Origin: Hydractinia symbiolongicarpus
Taxonomy: Eukaryota > Cnidaria > Hydrozoa > Anthoathecata > Hydractiniidae
NCBI RefSeq assembly: GCF_029227915.1
Contig: NC_079888.1
Location: 5,531,001 to 5,591,000, forward strand
Reading direction: 5' to 3'
DNA length: 60,000 nucleotides
Shown: positions 44,962-56,519 of the stretch, piece after piece
Position numbering within the stretch: the stretch's first letter is position 1
How the letters are laid out: the number at the start of each line of letters is the position of its first letter
Made by a program: the position numbers and the translations under genes
Notes under the pieces: model-generated
The model's input: the letters and a program-made list of their open reading frames with translations, nothing else
Database searches by the model: none
Told to the model about the DNA's origin: nothing

Positions 44962-47055
44962 TCAAATGTGTCCTACTAAAATTAAAATCAAATACTCTAC
45001 ATTATATACAATTAAATATAAAATCGTCGATGTTCTAAAATCCAATAAAATGAAAAGGAATAGGCAATCCAATTTATTTTTAAATTTCATATAACTAGGC
45101 TCCCTTCGTATATCTATTGGTAAGGAATTATATATACTGGCACCCATATAGTAAAAACCATTTCTTGCCATATCCAAACGTACTGCTGGTAACTTTAGCG
45201 AATAAGAATTGTTTCGAGTCAGTCTTTGATGGTTTAGCAGCTGAAAGTGGTTCCAATAATTTGAGCATGTTTTACGATCAATACATTTTCTGACAACATT
45301 ACAAGCATTTCGTTGAATTTTGTCGTAAATGGGTTGTAAACTGTTGTTGTTAGTTACTACTCTGGCACGTCTATCCAAGGACTGCAGTTTGTTCAACTGG
45401 GTGTTATTCAGGTTCAAATTGATGATACTATTGAATGTAATGATTGGAGTTATCATTGTTTCGTAAATCTTTTTAGCAGTTGTATCGTCAACTTCGGATC
45501 GTAGTCTCGTCAGTAAACGGAGTCTTCCAGATGCTTTTTTGTATGTAGAGTCGAAGTTGTTATTTAGAGACAACTTAGGATCAATAATTGATCCCAAATA
45601 CTTGTAGCTTTTCGTCTCATTAATCTCCACAAAATTACATGACAATGATATTTTTCCTTCAGCACTTTTCAACATTTTACTCGTCCTGAATATCATCCAT
45701 TCTGTTTTCCCTTTGTTTAAATTAATAACAAGATCATTTTCTCGTAGATATGTCTCAACAGCAAGAAGTTCTTCATTTAATACATTTTCAAGGACGAGAA
45801 AGCTTTCACTTGAGCAGTAGATAACAGTGTCATCTGCAAATTTAATAACGCTAGCTTTAAGTAGGACATTATCAAAGTCATTAAAGAAAATTAAAAATAA
45901 TAATGGCCCGAGTATGGACCCTTGCGGAACACCACAATTCACTGGTTGTGGGTCAGATTTGATGTTATTTACCACTACTTCCTGCTTTCTCCCAAACAAA
46001 TAATCAGAAAACCATTCTAGTTCGTTACCACGTATACCATAAGCTGATAATTTCTCAATTAAAATACTATGACCAACCGTGTCGAAGGCTTTTGACAAGT
46101 CCATGAAAACTGCAGCAACGTATTTTTTCTTATCAACTTCCTTTCTAATGTCATCTAACAATAGATTAGCAGCCAAATCTGTTGATCTGAGACGACGATA
46201 CCCAAATTGATACTGAGATAGTAAGTTGTTCTTCTCAAGATATTCGATAACTTGGTCATATACTGCCCTTTCGAGAATTTTTGAGATGACCGGCAATATA
46301 GATATAGGTCTATAGTTATTGTTATCGTCAGTCGAACCTTTTTTAAAAATTGGCTTAACTACAGCATGCTTCCATTCTCCAGGTATCATAGCCGTTTGTA
46401 TCGATAAGTTTATTATGTGACAAAGTGGAGCAGCGATTTGACTGGAACAATCTTTGAGCAGTCCAGGTGGAAGATCGTCTACACCTGTGGCTTTACTTCT
46501 CTTTAATTTTTTCAGTTCTTTTTCGATCGATATTTTCGATACATATTTGAAGGTAAATATGGAAGTAGTTCGTAATTTCGACCATTGTGGTTGTTTCCAT
46601 ACAAAATCTTTTAAGGGAATCGATTTCTCCTTGATTTGAGCTGCTATTGAAGAGAAAAACAAACATAGTGATTCAACTTTCGATTTGGTTGCTGTAGCAT
46701 CACTTACGACGTTTCGTGGTTTAGTTGGCATTATTTTCTTTATCGTATCCCAAAATTTCTTTGGATTATGACAATTCTGTGCTAGTAAGTTTTTACTAAA
46801 TTGGGACTTCGATTCTCGTATTTTACGTGTACATAAGTTTCGAACTTTGCAGTAAGCCTTCCAGTTGCTTGGCTTTTTTGATTTTCGCGCTTTTCGTAAA
46901 GCCTTATCTCTTTCGTTCATCAATTTATATATCTCATTGTTAAGCCACGGACAAAATTGTCCTTTGACTGTCTTCCCGATGATAGGGGCATGTTTGTTGA
47001 ACAATGCGGTGAGAGTAGTTTTGAAATATGACCATGCGACGTTCACATCGCTCAT
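44962..47055 (-). CDS. LINE reverse transcriptase
   Basis: A 697-codon frame with the RT palm in order: KATGVDDLPPGLL, PIFKKGSTDDNNNYRPIS, QYQFGYRRLRSTDLA, AAVFMDLSKAFDTV (motif A), VPQGSILGPLLFLIFFND (motif B), FADDTVIY (motif C catalytic FADD) and KTEWMIF, followed by YKYLGSIIDPKLSL in the thumb and a C-terminal region with LNKLQSLDRRARVV. All catalytic aspartates are present. It reads in the same frame as the endonuclease upstream, from which it is separated only by a TGA at 47073-47071. It would copy the element's RNA at the nicked target site. The clade (CR1, L2 or jockey) is not resolved by eye. Confidence 0.9.
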   Translation of the reverse strand: MSDVNVAWSYFKTTLTALFNKHAPIIGKTVKGQFCPWLNNEIYKLMNERDKALRKARKSKKPSNWKAYCKVRNLCTRKIRESKSQFSKNLLAQNCHNPKKFWDTIKKIMPTKPRNVVSDATATKSKVESLCLFFSSIAAQIKEKSIPLKDFVWKQPQWSKLRTTSIFTFKYVSKISIEKELKKLKRSKATGVDDLPPGLLKDCSSQIAAPLCHIINLSIQTAMIPGEWKHAVVKPIFKKGSTDDNNNYRPISILPVISKILERAVYDQVIEYLEKNNLLSQYQFGYRRLRSTDLAANLLLDDIRKEVDKKKYVAAVFMDLSKAFDTVGHSILIEKLSAYGIRGNELEWFSDYLFGRKQEVVVNNIKSDPQPVNCGVPQGSILGPLLFLIFFNDFDNVLLKASVIKFADDTVIYCSSESFLVLENVLNEELLAVETYLRENDLVINLNKGKTEWMIFRTSKMLKSAEGKISLSCNFVEINETKSYKYLGSIIDPKLSLNNNFDSTYKKASGRLRLLTRLRSEVDDTTAKKIYETMITPIITFNSIINLNLNNTQLNKLQSLDRRARVVTNNNSLQPIYDKIQRNACNVVRKCIDRKTCSNYWNHFQLLNHQRLTRNNSYSLKLPAVRLDMARNGFYYMGASIYNSLPIDIRREPSYMKFKNKLDCLFLFILLDFRTSTILYLIVYNVEYLILILVGHI

Positions 47056-47070
47056 TCCATTCCATAAAGT

Positions 47071-48057
47071 TCACCCCAGCTCACTAGAGTACTTGGCATA
47101 ATTCCTAGTCTTGATAATTTTTGGTGGTAACTTATCTCTTCTTAATTTTCTGACGAAACCGACCATATCGTGATCGCTGATACCGATGGGGATGACGTCA
47201 TTTTGGTATGTCGTATCATTTCGAGTAGTCAGAATACAATCAATTAGCGTTTGTGTATTATCGGTAATTCTAGTCGGTTTTTCAATAAGCTGTTTCAATC
47301 CATAAAGACGTAAAAGTTCTTTAATGTCTTTATCATCTGATTTCTTTAAGAAATTAATATTCAGATCTCCCAAAAGGTTCACTTCTTTTGATTCAGACAT
47401 AACAAGCTGTAACAAGTCATTAAGATGAGTTTTAAATTCCCTTGGTAGATATTTAGAACCTACCGGTGGTCTATACATAGTACCGACTAAAAAACTCTTT
47501 GCGTTTTTTTGGAAAATTTCCACCCATAAACTTTCTAGCTCATTATGTTCCAAATTTGTCCGATGTTTCCACTTAACTCGATCCGATATATACATGGCTA
47601 CACCGCCGCATTTGCCTTTTTTTCTGGCACGGTATATAAAACTATAGCCCGGTATGTGATAAAGGTCCGGGTTGTCATTATATGAATCTTTTGTAATATG
47701 AATTTCAGATAAAGTTAAAATATCAATATCTTTAAAATCATGCAACAAAATTCCAATTTGATCGATATTATTTAATAATCCACGCACATTGAGATGGAAT
47801 ATCTTTATACCTCGTTTGGATAGGAGATTTTTCAGTTCAGGTAAAAAAGGTCCTGGCTGTGTTTCAATGTCGCCGGACAACAAAATAAGTATGAATAAGT
47901 GTTTACCAACTTTTGTGGATATTTTCTTTCGTGTGATCCATAAACTAGACGATGCATAATTGTCCTTCTTTTCCAGGAAATCTTCGGTAGGGAATATTCC
48001 ATTACCTTCTTTTACGAGCTTTCTCTTCGCAATATAACATAATAACAATTTTTTCAA
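47071..48057 (-). CDS. LINE AP endonuclease domain with N-terminal 2A-like motif
   Basis: A 328-codon frame (it begins after a stop without an ATG). Near residue 60 it has LILLSGDIETQPGP, then the endonuclease: FHLNVRGLLNN, ILTLSEIHI (the catalytic glutamate), YRARKKGKCGGVAMYI, MYRPPVGS, NLLGDLNINFL (Asp/Asn pair) and ISDHDMV (SDH catalytic motif). This is the APE-type domain that nicks target DNA. The frame stops at TGA just before the RT domain. The position of the 2A-like motif between a hydrophobic segment and the enzyme is typical of several CR1/L2-like LINEs. Here the conserved Asn of NPGP is Gln. Confidence 0.88.
   Translation of the reverse strand: MKKLLLCYIAKRKLVKEGNGIFPTEDFLEKKDNYASSSLWITRKKISTKVGKHLFILILLSGDIETQPGPFLPELKNLLSKRGIKIFHLNVRGLLNNIDQIGILLHDFKDIDILTLSEIHITKDSYNDNPDLYHIPGYSFIYRARKKGKCGGVAMYISDRVKWKHRTNLEHNELESLWVEIFQKNAKSFLVGTMYRPPVGSKYLPREFKTHLNDLLQLVMSESKEVNLLGDLNINFLKKSDDKDIKELLRLYGLKQLIEKPTRITDNTQTLIDCILTTRNDTTYQNDVIPIGISDHDMVGFVRKLRRDKLPPKIIKTRNYAKYSSELG
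47848..47874 (-). other. 2A-like ribosome-skipping motif, GDIETQPGP
   Basis: The sequence fits D(V/I)ExNPGP except that the Asn before PGP is Gln (codon CAG). It follows a hydrophobic stretch (HLFILILLS), as in 2A sequences of other LINEs. The substitution is expected to weaken or abolish skipping (family knowledge). Confidence 0.75.
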
Positions 48058-48060
48058 TTA

Positions 48061-49700
48061 CAGGCAGCTTAAAGAGATACTGTGTTTCAAAAATTCAGGC
48101 TTATTTATCAGGTGCGAAGACAATAAAAATGGAAAATGTCAAAAGGAGGCGTACCTACTAAAATAGTCTTTATTGGTTCGTAAATACAGATCAGCTTAAC
48201 TTAATCTCCAATTCAAGATTTTACTTGAAATATAATACGTTACTAGCATGCAGGAAATGGGAAATGGATAACAGGATGCTATTTTTAAATACAGGATATT
48301 CTTTCACTGCGTGTAAGTAAACTTCTCATCCTTTGCTACTAAGAAACTGGTCATGAACTTTCGACTTTGGCATTCGTGATGACGGATAGATCAGATTAAC
48401 TGTAACCAACTAAACATGCATTGTCATTATAAAGGAAATTTTATCTGGATGTTTTAATAGTTTAAGATAGAAAAATTGAAAGAAAAATTAAGTATAAAAG
48501 GTAGGACCGGTGGGCAGGAATATCGATAAGATTCTTTAAGCGTTTTTCTTTAGGAAAATGTCGTATTAATCAGAAGAAAAAGGAGTTTCTATCGAAAAAA
48601 AAGACCCTGGAGGGGCATCCGCTATATTTTATGAACAAAGTGGTTAATGTAAAATACTCAAGCGAATTTTCCTTAATGACGCATGTGTTTTTGTTAGCTT
48701 TTATTATCATTGTTGTTAATATACGTTACCGGTTTTACATAATATGTAATTTCATGCAACAAAATCTAACTTATAAATGAAATCTCATTACGATTAGAGT
48801 TAGGGTTGGGGTTAGAGTTAGCTTTAACTATTCTCACTAGGATTTTTTCTTCAGAAAATACTCAAAGTAGTATTTTCCGTGGAATGTTTCAGGACTGCAT
48901 TGGTATAACTTGTATACTGCATTAATTCTGTTACGACTGGTTTTATGTATGTCCTGAAAAAATCGTTTTCATACCTATCTATTCAGCATTTGATTAAAGG
49001 CTTTAAAATATTTTTGACAAAAATTTGACTGTCAACAGCCATAGTGCACGCATGTCCTCCATATAAAATTTTATGATAAAAAAATAATAATAGGACGATG
49101 TTGATCGTGATAGAGAAAAAAATTGCATTAGTTTTTCGAAAGTCGCGCATATGCTGACGTATACTGTATTTTAAAGTCATTAAAGATTTCCTCGCAAACA
49201 AAATAGTAGCAAATCACCGTATTATCCTTGATGACAATAATATTTAGTATTCTTATTATTTTTCTTAGTCTTGAATTATTTACCCAGGGAAATCTTTTCA
49301 GTTCCTTTTGATCCTTCTCTCAACGAATGTGATTCTGGTACATAAAGGATAGATTCACACTTTTGTTTTCTCTGGCACGAATCGGTGATTTAAATCAAGG
49401 ATCGCGATCGCACTGGAAGTGAAAGATCTATATATAGTCGGTATATATGCTAGGTATTTACCAATCGTAAATGCTATCTCCATGTTTTTAATTAGAAATT
49501 AAGGAAATATATTAAAAGTTGAATCAAAACATTAAAATAAAAGATAAGTTTTTATTATTGAATTATGTTAATGTATAAGGAAAGAGAGATTTTTATGGCA
49601 TATGCGGAATAGTAGTTTGAAAAAAACATAGATCCTAATAAAAGGTACAGTATCGCTGTGCTTGCGTATTAGGTGTTGTGTACTTCAAGGTCGATTGCCC
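48061..49700. other. Intergenic, no gene recognised
   Basis: AT-rich sequence with short frames only. A simple TTAGGGTTGGGGTTAGAG stretch occurs near 48800. Confidence 0.5.
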
Positions 49701-49724
49701 ATGTTTTAAGTTTCTTAACGATCG

Positions 49725-50030
49725 CTGTTTTTTATCGACATCTGCAAGGCTTTGTATATGTTGGGTCATATTACACTGTTGCGAAAACATCAAAATAATG
49801 GAATTAAAGGGCTCGCTTTGAGATGGTTTACGGATTATCTCTTCCGAAGTAAGCGTCTAGTTAAATTTTTGACCCTAAAGCATTATTGTGTGGAGTTATA
49901 TTTGTGTCATTTTTAGGACCAATTTTAACCCTAGTATTCTGTAACGATTTCAAAGAATGTTTTAAAAGTTGCACAGTAATACACTTTACGGATGATACAG
50001 TCGCTTTTGCGAAAACAATTTAACAACCAA
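49725..50030 (+). pseudogene. Decayed LINE reverse transcriptase palm fragment
   Basis: Read across frames, this contains FIDICKALYM (motif A remnant), GIKGLALRWFTDYLFRSKR, then after a shift LGPILTLVFCNDF (motif B remnant) and HFTDDTVAF (motif C, FTDD). At least one frameshift and stops occur. It is another LINE, distinct from the copy at 45-48 kb and on the opposite strand. Confidence 0.75.
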
Positions 50031-52259
50031 AAACCATTTTCTTACAAATTTTAAGATCGATTGTCAGCATTTTTGAGCATCCTTGTTTCCAAGATTTGTT
50101 GCCTATGTCAAAGCCCCTACGGGTCATTTGCCAGCTAAACAAGACCCTGGTACAGGCTCCTTTTCATGATCAGTATATCACCTAGTATAAATAATTTATG
50201 AGTTTGGGTTACTCTTATAGTAAAAGCAACTTGATCGAGTCCTCGTTCTTTACATATGACTGGGCGATTTCTTTTGGTTGTTTACCCTAAAACTATATTT
50301 GAAAATATATATAATAATTTATCACCAAAATGTGGTAACGTGTGATTGAATAAAGTTGACTTTGTTCAGATATACTGATACAAGACAACCGAGCTCAATT
50401 TAGCTGGCTAGGTTGTTTTCATAATTTACAAGTTCAGTACCTCTTTGGGAAAAAGTGTAAGTCTTAAAATATGGGATCTAGCTGTATATATAGGTAACAA
50501 AACCAAGGTAGCTTAGATAGCTGACGAGCTAAGTATAAAACATGTTTTCAATGTCTTATAATTGTCGGCTGAATATTTTTTATAAGCAACCCAGGTTGGT
50601 TTAAAATTGGATCAAATTTAGTATATTGCTTAGCAACCTTTAAACCTTATAGCTATTCACGCTTTGCTACACTACAATTCCTTTCCTTCCCTCAGGTAGC
50701 AACTTTCTGTATTAAACTATGGTAAAAGTTTTCCTAGAGATACATATGCTGCGTTTAAACAGCAATATAATGTGCTTTAGCACGAAAAAATCACTAGTGA
50801 TGAACATGATACGAAGGGTCAAGGTCAGGCTCACATTTCCCGAACAGTGGTGATAAAATAAAGGTGTAAAGTGCTAGAAACAACCAGCTAAGAAATTTGT
50901 GATAAAAAAGGCCTTAGCAACTTAATTCCTGACCCACTTGTCTACCTGGCTTAAATGTGACTGGTGTGGCTACATTTTATACAAGTTTGATGTGTTTGCT
51001 AGCTAGCTAAACATGGTAGACCAACAAAACTTAAACTTGCTGTTAAGTAGTCACATTTGTTCAAAATTGGAAGATTCATTTAGCTGGTCTGACTAAAAAT
51101 AAACTTTTGAAAGAGCACTTGTTTTTTTTTTAATTAGAAAAAAAGAATAAAAAATATGATTTATTATATTTAGTAATGCCTTATTACGCCTGTGTATGTA
51201 CAACTAGCTACATGTCTTTTCACATCCTGCAATGGCCAAAATCATGTTTTAAAAAAGGTTTAACATTTAACATTAACGACATTTTTAAAGTCTCATAAAT
51301 TTATAAGTTCCGAATGAAATTCCTTGAAGTTTTGTTACTTTTCCCAACTTGTAATGGAATTCTAAAAAATAAAAAAAGATATTTCCAGAAATTGTTCTGT
51401 CTATTTCACTTTGTCCTTTATTGACAGGTGGTCATATCATTATTTGCTGTTGTGCTAAAAAGAACTTTATTCCAAACTGACCCGTTGTATAAATATGTGA
51501 TTATGTATGTGATGGTGACGACAAAGTCATGATACAACATTGACATGCATACTGTGTATTTTACAGACCGAAATATTGGTAATTTACACGCCAGAATATT
51601 TGTATTTTCTCATTTCTCTATTTCTATTGTCATATGCTGACGTCATAAGTCATTTTTGTCACATGTCAATCTAAATTGTCTCGATTGAGTAGTTACTGAA
51701 ATAAGTGCTAATAGATATACCAATTATTGTCCATGACAGCTACTAACACTAAAGTTCTCAAATACTAAAATTCTCGAAGATTTAAATTCTGATCGATTTC
51801 CATTTTCTCCTAAGAGAAATCCTTTGTCTTCATAACAACTGTAAATGTTCCAAATAATATCTTTCATTCTTATAATACTTTCTTTAATGACTGGTACTTT
51901 AAATAGTTTTAAAAAAGAATTTCCAAGAAAAATTTTCTTCGACTATTGTCTCATTATCACTTCCTGATGACGTTTCAAGCCAAATATTTCGTCACTAATT
52001 ACGTTATAACATATTGAGGCTTCTTTGTGCCAAGTTTCGTCACTTAAAACCAAAGTTAAACAAGAGTTTATTCCCTTGGGCACTTTATGCCCCCCATACT
52101 TACAAGGGTTAAAAAAGCCCATACTACATGGGGTTAAAAAAGAAACATGAAAATCTACCAAAATAACATCTTTCATAAAAATATTTACTGTTTGGCTCAC
52201 CGTGTTTTTAGTCAATCTTGTTGAACATTTCTTATCTTCAGGAATCCTCTTATCTTTTA
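50031..52259. other. Intergenic, no gene recognised
   Basis: AT-rich. Nothing with a domain or convincing splice structure was seen. Confidence 0.45.
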
Positions 52260-52340
52260 AAGAAGAAGAAGAAGAAGAAGAAGAAGAAGAAGAAGAAGAA
52301 GAAGAAGAAGAAGAAGAAGAAGAAGAAGAAGAAGAAGAAG
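52260..52340. repeat. GAA/TTC microsatellite, about 27 units
   Basis: An uninterrupted GAA run. It creates a poly-Ser frame on one strand and a poly-Lys frame on the other. Neither is a gene. Confidence 0.95.
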
Positions 52341-52349
52341 CTTCCAACA

Positions 52350-52640
52350 TTAATATTGAGAGATGATGCCCTAGTAGCGCATTCAGCTTATAATCATCCT
52401 GTTTCAGGTTCGAGACCGCACCCCGGCGCACTTTAAATGCATTGTTGTCGGCCAATTTTCTGTCAACTTCTTACCGCTAATCGACTTACGTAGCAGGCAA
52501 GCAAGTTAGATCAATGATATAAGTACCTCTAGCGTTAGTGTAATATAGATACGGTGAGAGTGGAGGCATACCCAGCCGTTAGGATGAAATCCCCAAGGCC
52601 GCTAAAACTTCCCGTTACTGACTTAATTACGACGACAAAC
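52350..52640 (+). repeat. SINE-like sequence with B box
   Basis: GGTTCGAGACC at about 52409 is a good B box, preceded by CCCTAGTAGCGCATTCAGC as a possible A box. A body of about 200 bp follows. A second B-box-like GGGTTCGAATCTG occurs at 52864. Probably tRNA-derived SINEs, since no complete cloverleaf can be drawn. Confidence 0.4.
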
Positions 52641-52879
52641 TATAACAGAAAAGTTTGGGCAACAATTGCATAGGCGCATTATTTATTGTAGGCCGATACT
52701 GCTGTTATATTCTTTGCAACTACCACCTTCAAGTGCTATTTCAATTTGATAATACCATAATGTAATTTCGTTATTCAAAAGTTCTTAATGTAGTTATACG
52801 ATGCGGTTGCATTATTGAGATTTTAGTCTAAGGTTTGGGTTCTTTTGTACGTACGGAGATCACGGGTTCGAATCTGCAC

Positions 52880-55540
52880 CTAATACTAAAATTTACGGAA
52901 ATTAAATTTTTTAAAGCAAAATCAATTATCGCAGCAAATCGTAAAAAGCAGGATTGTATTTGAAAACAATAATGTAACATTGTAAATAGCAAAGACATAT
53001 ACAGTAACCCTTTTAAAGCTGCATTCACATCTATGTATTTTTTTACATATGAGCTTATGTAACTATTTTGCATAAGTGCTTACGTAAAAATTACTTTATG
53101 TTTGGCTTTGGTCACATGTATTAACATTTTGGCATTTCGATAAATATTTGACTACAATTATAAATAATTTTATTGCTTTGTTCATTATTTTAGAAAAACG
53201 CAAAAAAACATGAAAAACTTCCTCTTAGGCAGAATTTTTAGATGCGTTGCGACTTCGCAAAACTGGCGTTGATTGCTATAAATAAGTAATAAGAAACTTC
53301 TAAGATTGAAAACAAATTTGCTGGTTCTTTATGTACTTTAATATCGTATTTTTATTATTATTTTTAGTTGGTTATACAATAAGTAAATAGTAAGTGCTAA
53401 TTCACACCAACTAGAGTAAACAAAAACAAAAACATATAACTTACATTAAAAAAATATAAGATAAGCCATGTAAATTGAATATGCAGAGATTGAAAAGGTA
53501 AATTGTGAGTTTCTATTTGAAAATTTCGAGAGACTGACAAGCCTTCAAATTGTTAAAATAGATTTATTTTTCTCTGGTACATGGTGAATAGATATGGGGT
53601 GAGGTGTTAATAATTTTTTGGGTTTTTGTTATCTGCCTTTTCTCTCGACCTTATTAGTATCCTCGAGTTTAATGGCTGTTGAAGAAAAGTTCTTTCCTAT
53701 CACGATTGGGCGACAAAGAAACCTGTTTACAAAGTACGTAGCACTACATAAAAAGAGGCGGGGAAAAAATTTTAATTGATAAAATATTAGTCACTTTTTG
53801 CCGACTAGATTTTACAAACTTTTATAAAAGCATATACAAAGTAATTTATTAGAAATTCTCTTTTTATGTAACAACTCGAATTATAAATGGTACAAAAGAT
53901 CCAAAGTAACGTGTTTAGAACTTTCATGCACAAGAAAAAATAGAGCCCAAACTTTTTTCCGACTTTATTTACCGATAAATTAAATATTTAGGACTAATTT
54001 TAAGGAAGAAAACTTTTCAAGACCAAATTACATGACACAACACGAAAGTACGGGCGTCGTATCTGATAGCTATCATAGCTGATAAAATAAAGGATTGGTT
54101 GAAATTAGATGACTTTATTGAAGTCGATGCGAATACAATAAAAAATCTATAGTACAGATGACATTTCAAAGTTTACAACAGTTTGCAAAAACTTGCAGAT
54201 TTTTGTGCATGCGCGCTAATTAGGGTAGGTCAAAGCAGAACTATGAAATTGAAATTCATAGTTTTTTTTTTAAGAAATCAGACCGAAAAGACATTTTCGA
54301 AGTATATTTTTCTCTTCCCAAATAAAGTCTCCCTTACTATGCTTTCTACCTACCGTAGTGCGCATACATATCTCTTATTTCTAACGTAAATTATAGAATT
54401 ACATTTCATGTTAAATTGTCTATAAATTTCATGTGATTTTCATGATAGTAGGTAAAAAATATATGAATAAAATATCTCTATGTTGTCGTATAACGAAAGG
54501 TTAAAACACATAAAAAGAGATATTTGGAACAAAAAACATTGTATATCCAACTATAAATAAAAAACTTAAGCATTTGGCTGTTCACTAGATTTTTCACGCT
54601 TTTTTATGTCATGCAATAGATTCAAATGCAAATTTGTAGAAAATAATGGAATTGGCAAAAATAGTGACACGACAGGAACTCCCCATATTTGACTAATGGT
54701 GTAAGTTTTGCACGACCATAAGCTGCTTCAAGCCTCAGCAATTTTTTTTTATATCTAATAAAAAACGTCTATTAAGCACCTAAGAGCTACGAGGATAAAA
54801 TAAAGAGAAAACCAATTATTTCCATTATTAAAGATTGTCCTCTTCAAATCAATCACAACCTACGCTCTCTAATTACTTGTTTGTTAAATATATAAACCGT
54901 TAGATTTAAATTAAATTAAATTATTAAAGAAATTACATTATCAACATCTTTTTTCTATCCCGCTAGCTAAAAGCAAGAACGTTTAAGAAAAGAAAATTCA
55001 TTTACCAATTAAATATTTGCCTATAAAAATATTTTATATTTAGTTCTCTATAAAACAAGTTATCCAGTCTAAAAAAATTCATTATTCCACAAAATAATAA
55101 CAATTTATCTACTTTAAAAAATCATCTTTTTACATTAGATCTCGTAATGCCATAATTAGCTGTTTTAATAACCATACTCTTCACAAGCGCAGATTCTTCA
55201 GACAAGGAATTTGATATACTAACCATGGTTAGGTGTGACTGATGTGGCGAGAGTGTCTAGTTGAGATGAAGCGATGCCATAAATAATTAGAAAACTAACG
55301 TAAAGTCCAATGGCTACTCTGTGCACTTTTCACGAATAAAGAGTTCCTCAAACTTGATGGTGCCATCTGGGAAATAAAATGTTTAGTTCTCAAGTTAATA
55401 AAAAATATTTGCTAGAAGGAAATTGTTGTTTGTTTGCGTTTATTACTTTCACATTACTTACATCAAAAGTTGTAGTGCTTCTTTTAATAACTTTGATAAG
55501 ACAGCTGATTAAGAATCCGAATACTAGATTTTAAAATAAA
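52880..55540. other. Intergenic, no gene recognised
   Basis: AT-rich. The segment around 53340-53640 resembles LINE 3' UTR sequence on the minus strand, but I cannot support a call. Confidence 0.4.
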
Positions 55541-55571
55541 AAAAGTTTTAGTATTTGGTAACATCACTTAC

Positions 55572-56188
55572 CAGAAACAACTGCAATCAAGCTTTCCTAT
55601 TTTCAATTGACATTTCTTTAATTTGACGAAGTATCTGTATACTTAGTAATAGTTTGTCAGTCCTCAGCACACTAAAATGCAAACAGTGATAAATTATATA
55701 CCATTTTCAAAATAGTAAAAGAAAAATATAAACAATCACAACAAAATGTCTCAAAGTAGTAGATAATTGCACAATTTAGAGTGCATGACCTTAAAACCTT
55801 ATATAATGTGAGAAAAAGGTTTTTTAATCAGGCGACTTTTCTTACCAAAAAAATACCAATCATGTTTGATTTCAAAAAGTATTCTTTAACCAAATGTACA
55901 TGGTCCACGAGTCTTCGGCACACTACAAAGTATACACGCAACAGTGATAAATTATATACTTTCTTCAGAATTATGAGAGGAAAATAAATATTCTAACCAA
56001 ATTATCTTAAATTTATCACTTTAAAACCTCAAGCTTATGAGAAAAAAATGAAAGGTTTTTCACTATAAAGTTTTTACAATTGTACTTACCGGAAACAGTA
56101 CTAATAAAGTAATTTTATTCACAGCTTTTCCCACATAATTTTCTTTGGTGTCATGAAGTGTTTTGTTAAAAAACATGCCCCATTCCAT
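55572..56188 (-). CDS. Candidate small multi-exon gene with duplicated exon
   Basis: Segment 56188-56090 starts at ATG (MEWGMFFNKTLHDTKENYVG, ending ITLLVLFP) and is open for 33 codons to a CCG|GTAAGT donor. Segment 55922-55872, after TATACTTTGTAG, continues in phase 0: CAEDSWTMYIWLKNTF, then stop. A tandem copy of the second region (after TGTTTGCATTTTAG near 55673) also begins TGTGC(T)GA(G)GAC, with only synonymous differences in CAED before a TGA. It is open in another frame for 27 codons (LRTDKLLLSIQIL, EMSIENRKA), which may be the real reading. Exon structure here is uncertain. Confidence 0.3.
55640..56090. repeat. Tandem duplication of about 260 bp
   Basis: 55640-55840 and 55900-56085 share CAGTGATAAATTATATAC, AAAATG or AAAACC blocks, and a GAGAAAAA..GGTTTTT end, in the same order. 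Confidence 0.6.
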
Positions 56189-56519
56189 CTGTAGCACCTA
56201 AAAATCACACGTGCAGCAGTCATTGCAGAGAGAGAAATCTTAACCAAAAAATATCTTAACCCTATTTCTACTAGGGTGGGAGCGAGCGAGCGGACAGGTT
56301 ATCCTGTGTAACATTTAAAGTGTCCATTTTTTTGGTCATGATTTTTGTTTAATTGTATTGGGATTGTAATTAAACTTTTTTCAAAAAATTTGTTTAACAA
56401 ACAGATTATTTCTCTCGTAATTCTTTTTGTCCTATTCAGAAATTTTACCCATCAAAAATCTATCAAAGTATATGAAAAAAAATGTAAACGTGTTATTGCA
56501 TAACCTCCCCCCCCCCCAT

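Larger units (their letters stand above)
44893..48060 (-). mobile_element. Nearly complete CR1/jockey-like LINE (endonuclease plus RT)
   Basis: The element reads on the minus strand: endonuclease, reverse transcriptase, a short 3' UTR and a TAAA-type microsatellite tail at about 44898-44913. One in-frame TGA separates the two domains. No ORF1 and no ATG at the start of the endonuclease frame are seen, so the copy is probably 5'-truncated. Intactness points to a relatively recent insertion. Confidence 0.85.

Noticed and set aside
51943-52455. 170-codon frame with a poly-Ser run, and a poly-Lys frame opposite
   Set aside because: Created by the GAA microsatellite. Flanks have no domain or splice support.
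52850-52880. tRNA gene suggested by GGGTTCGAATCTG
   Set aside because: The acceptor stem and anticodon arm cannot be drawn; only a B-box-like word remains.
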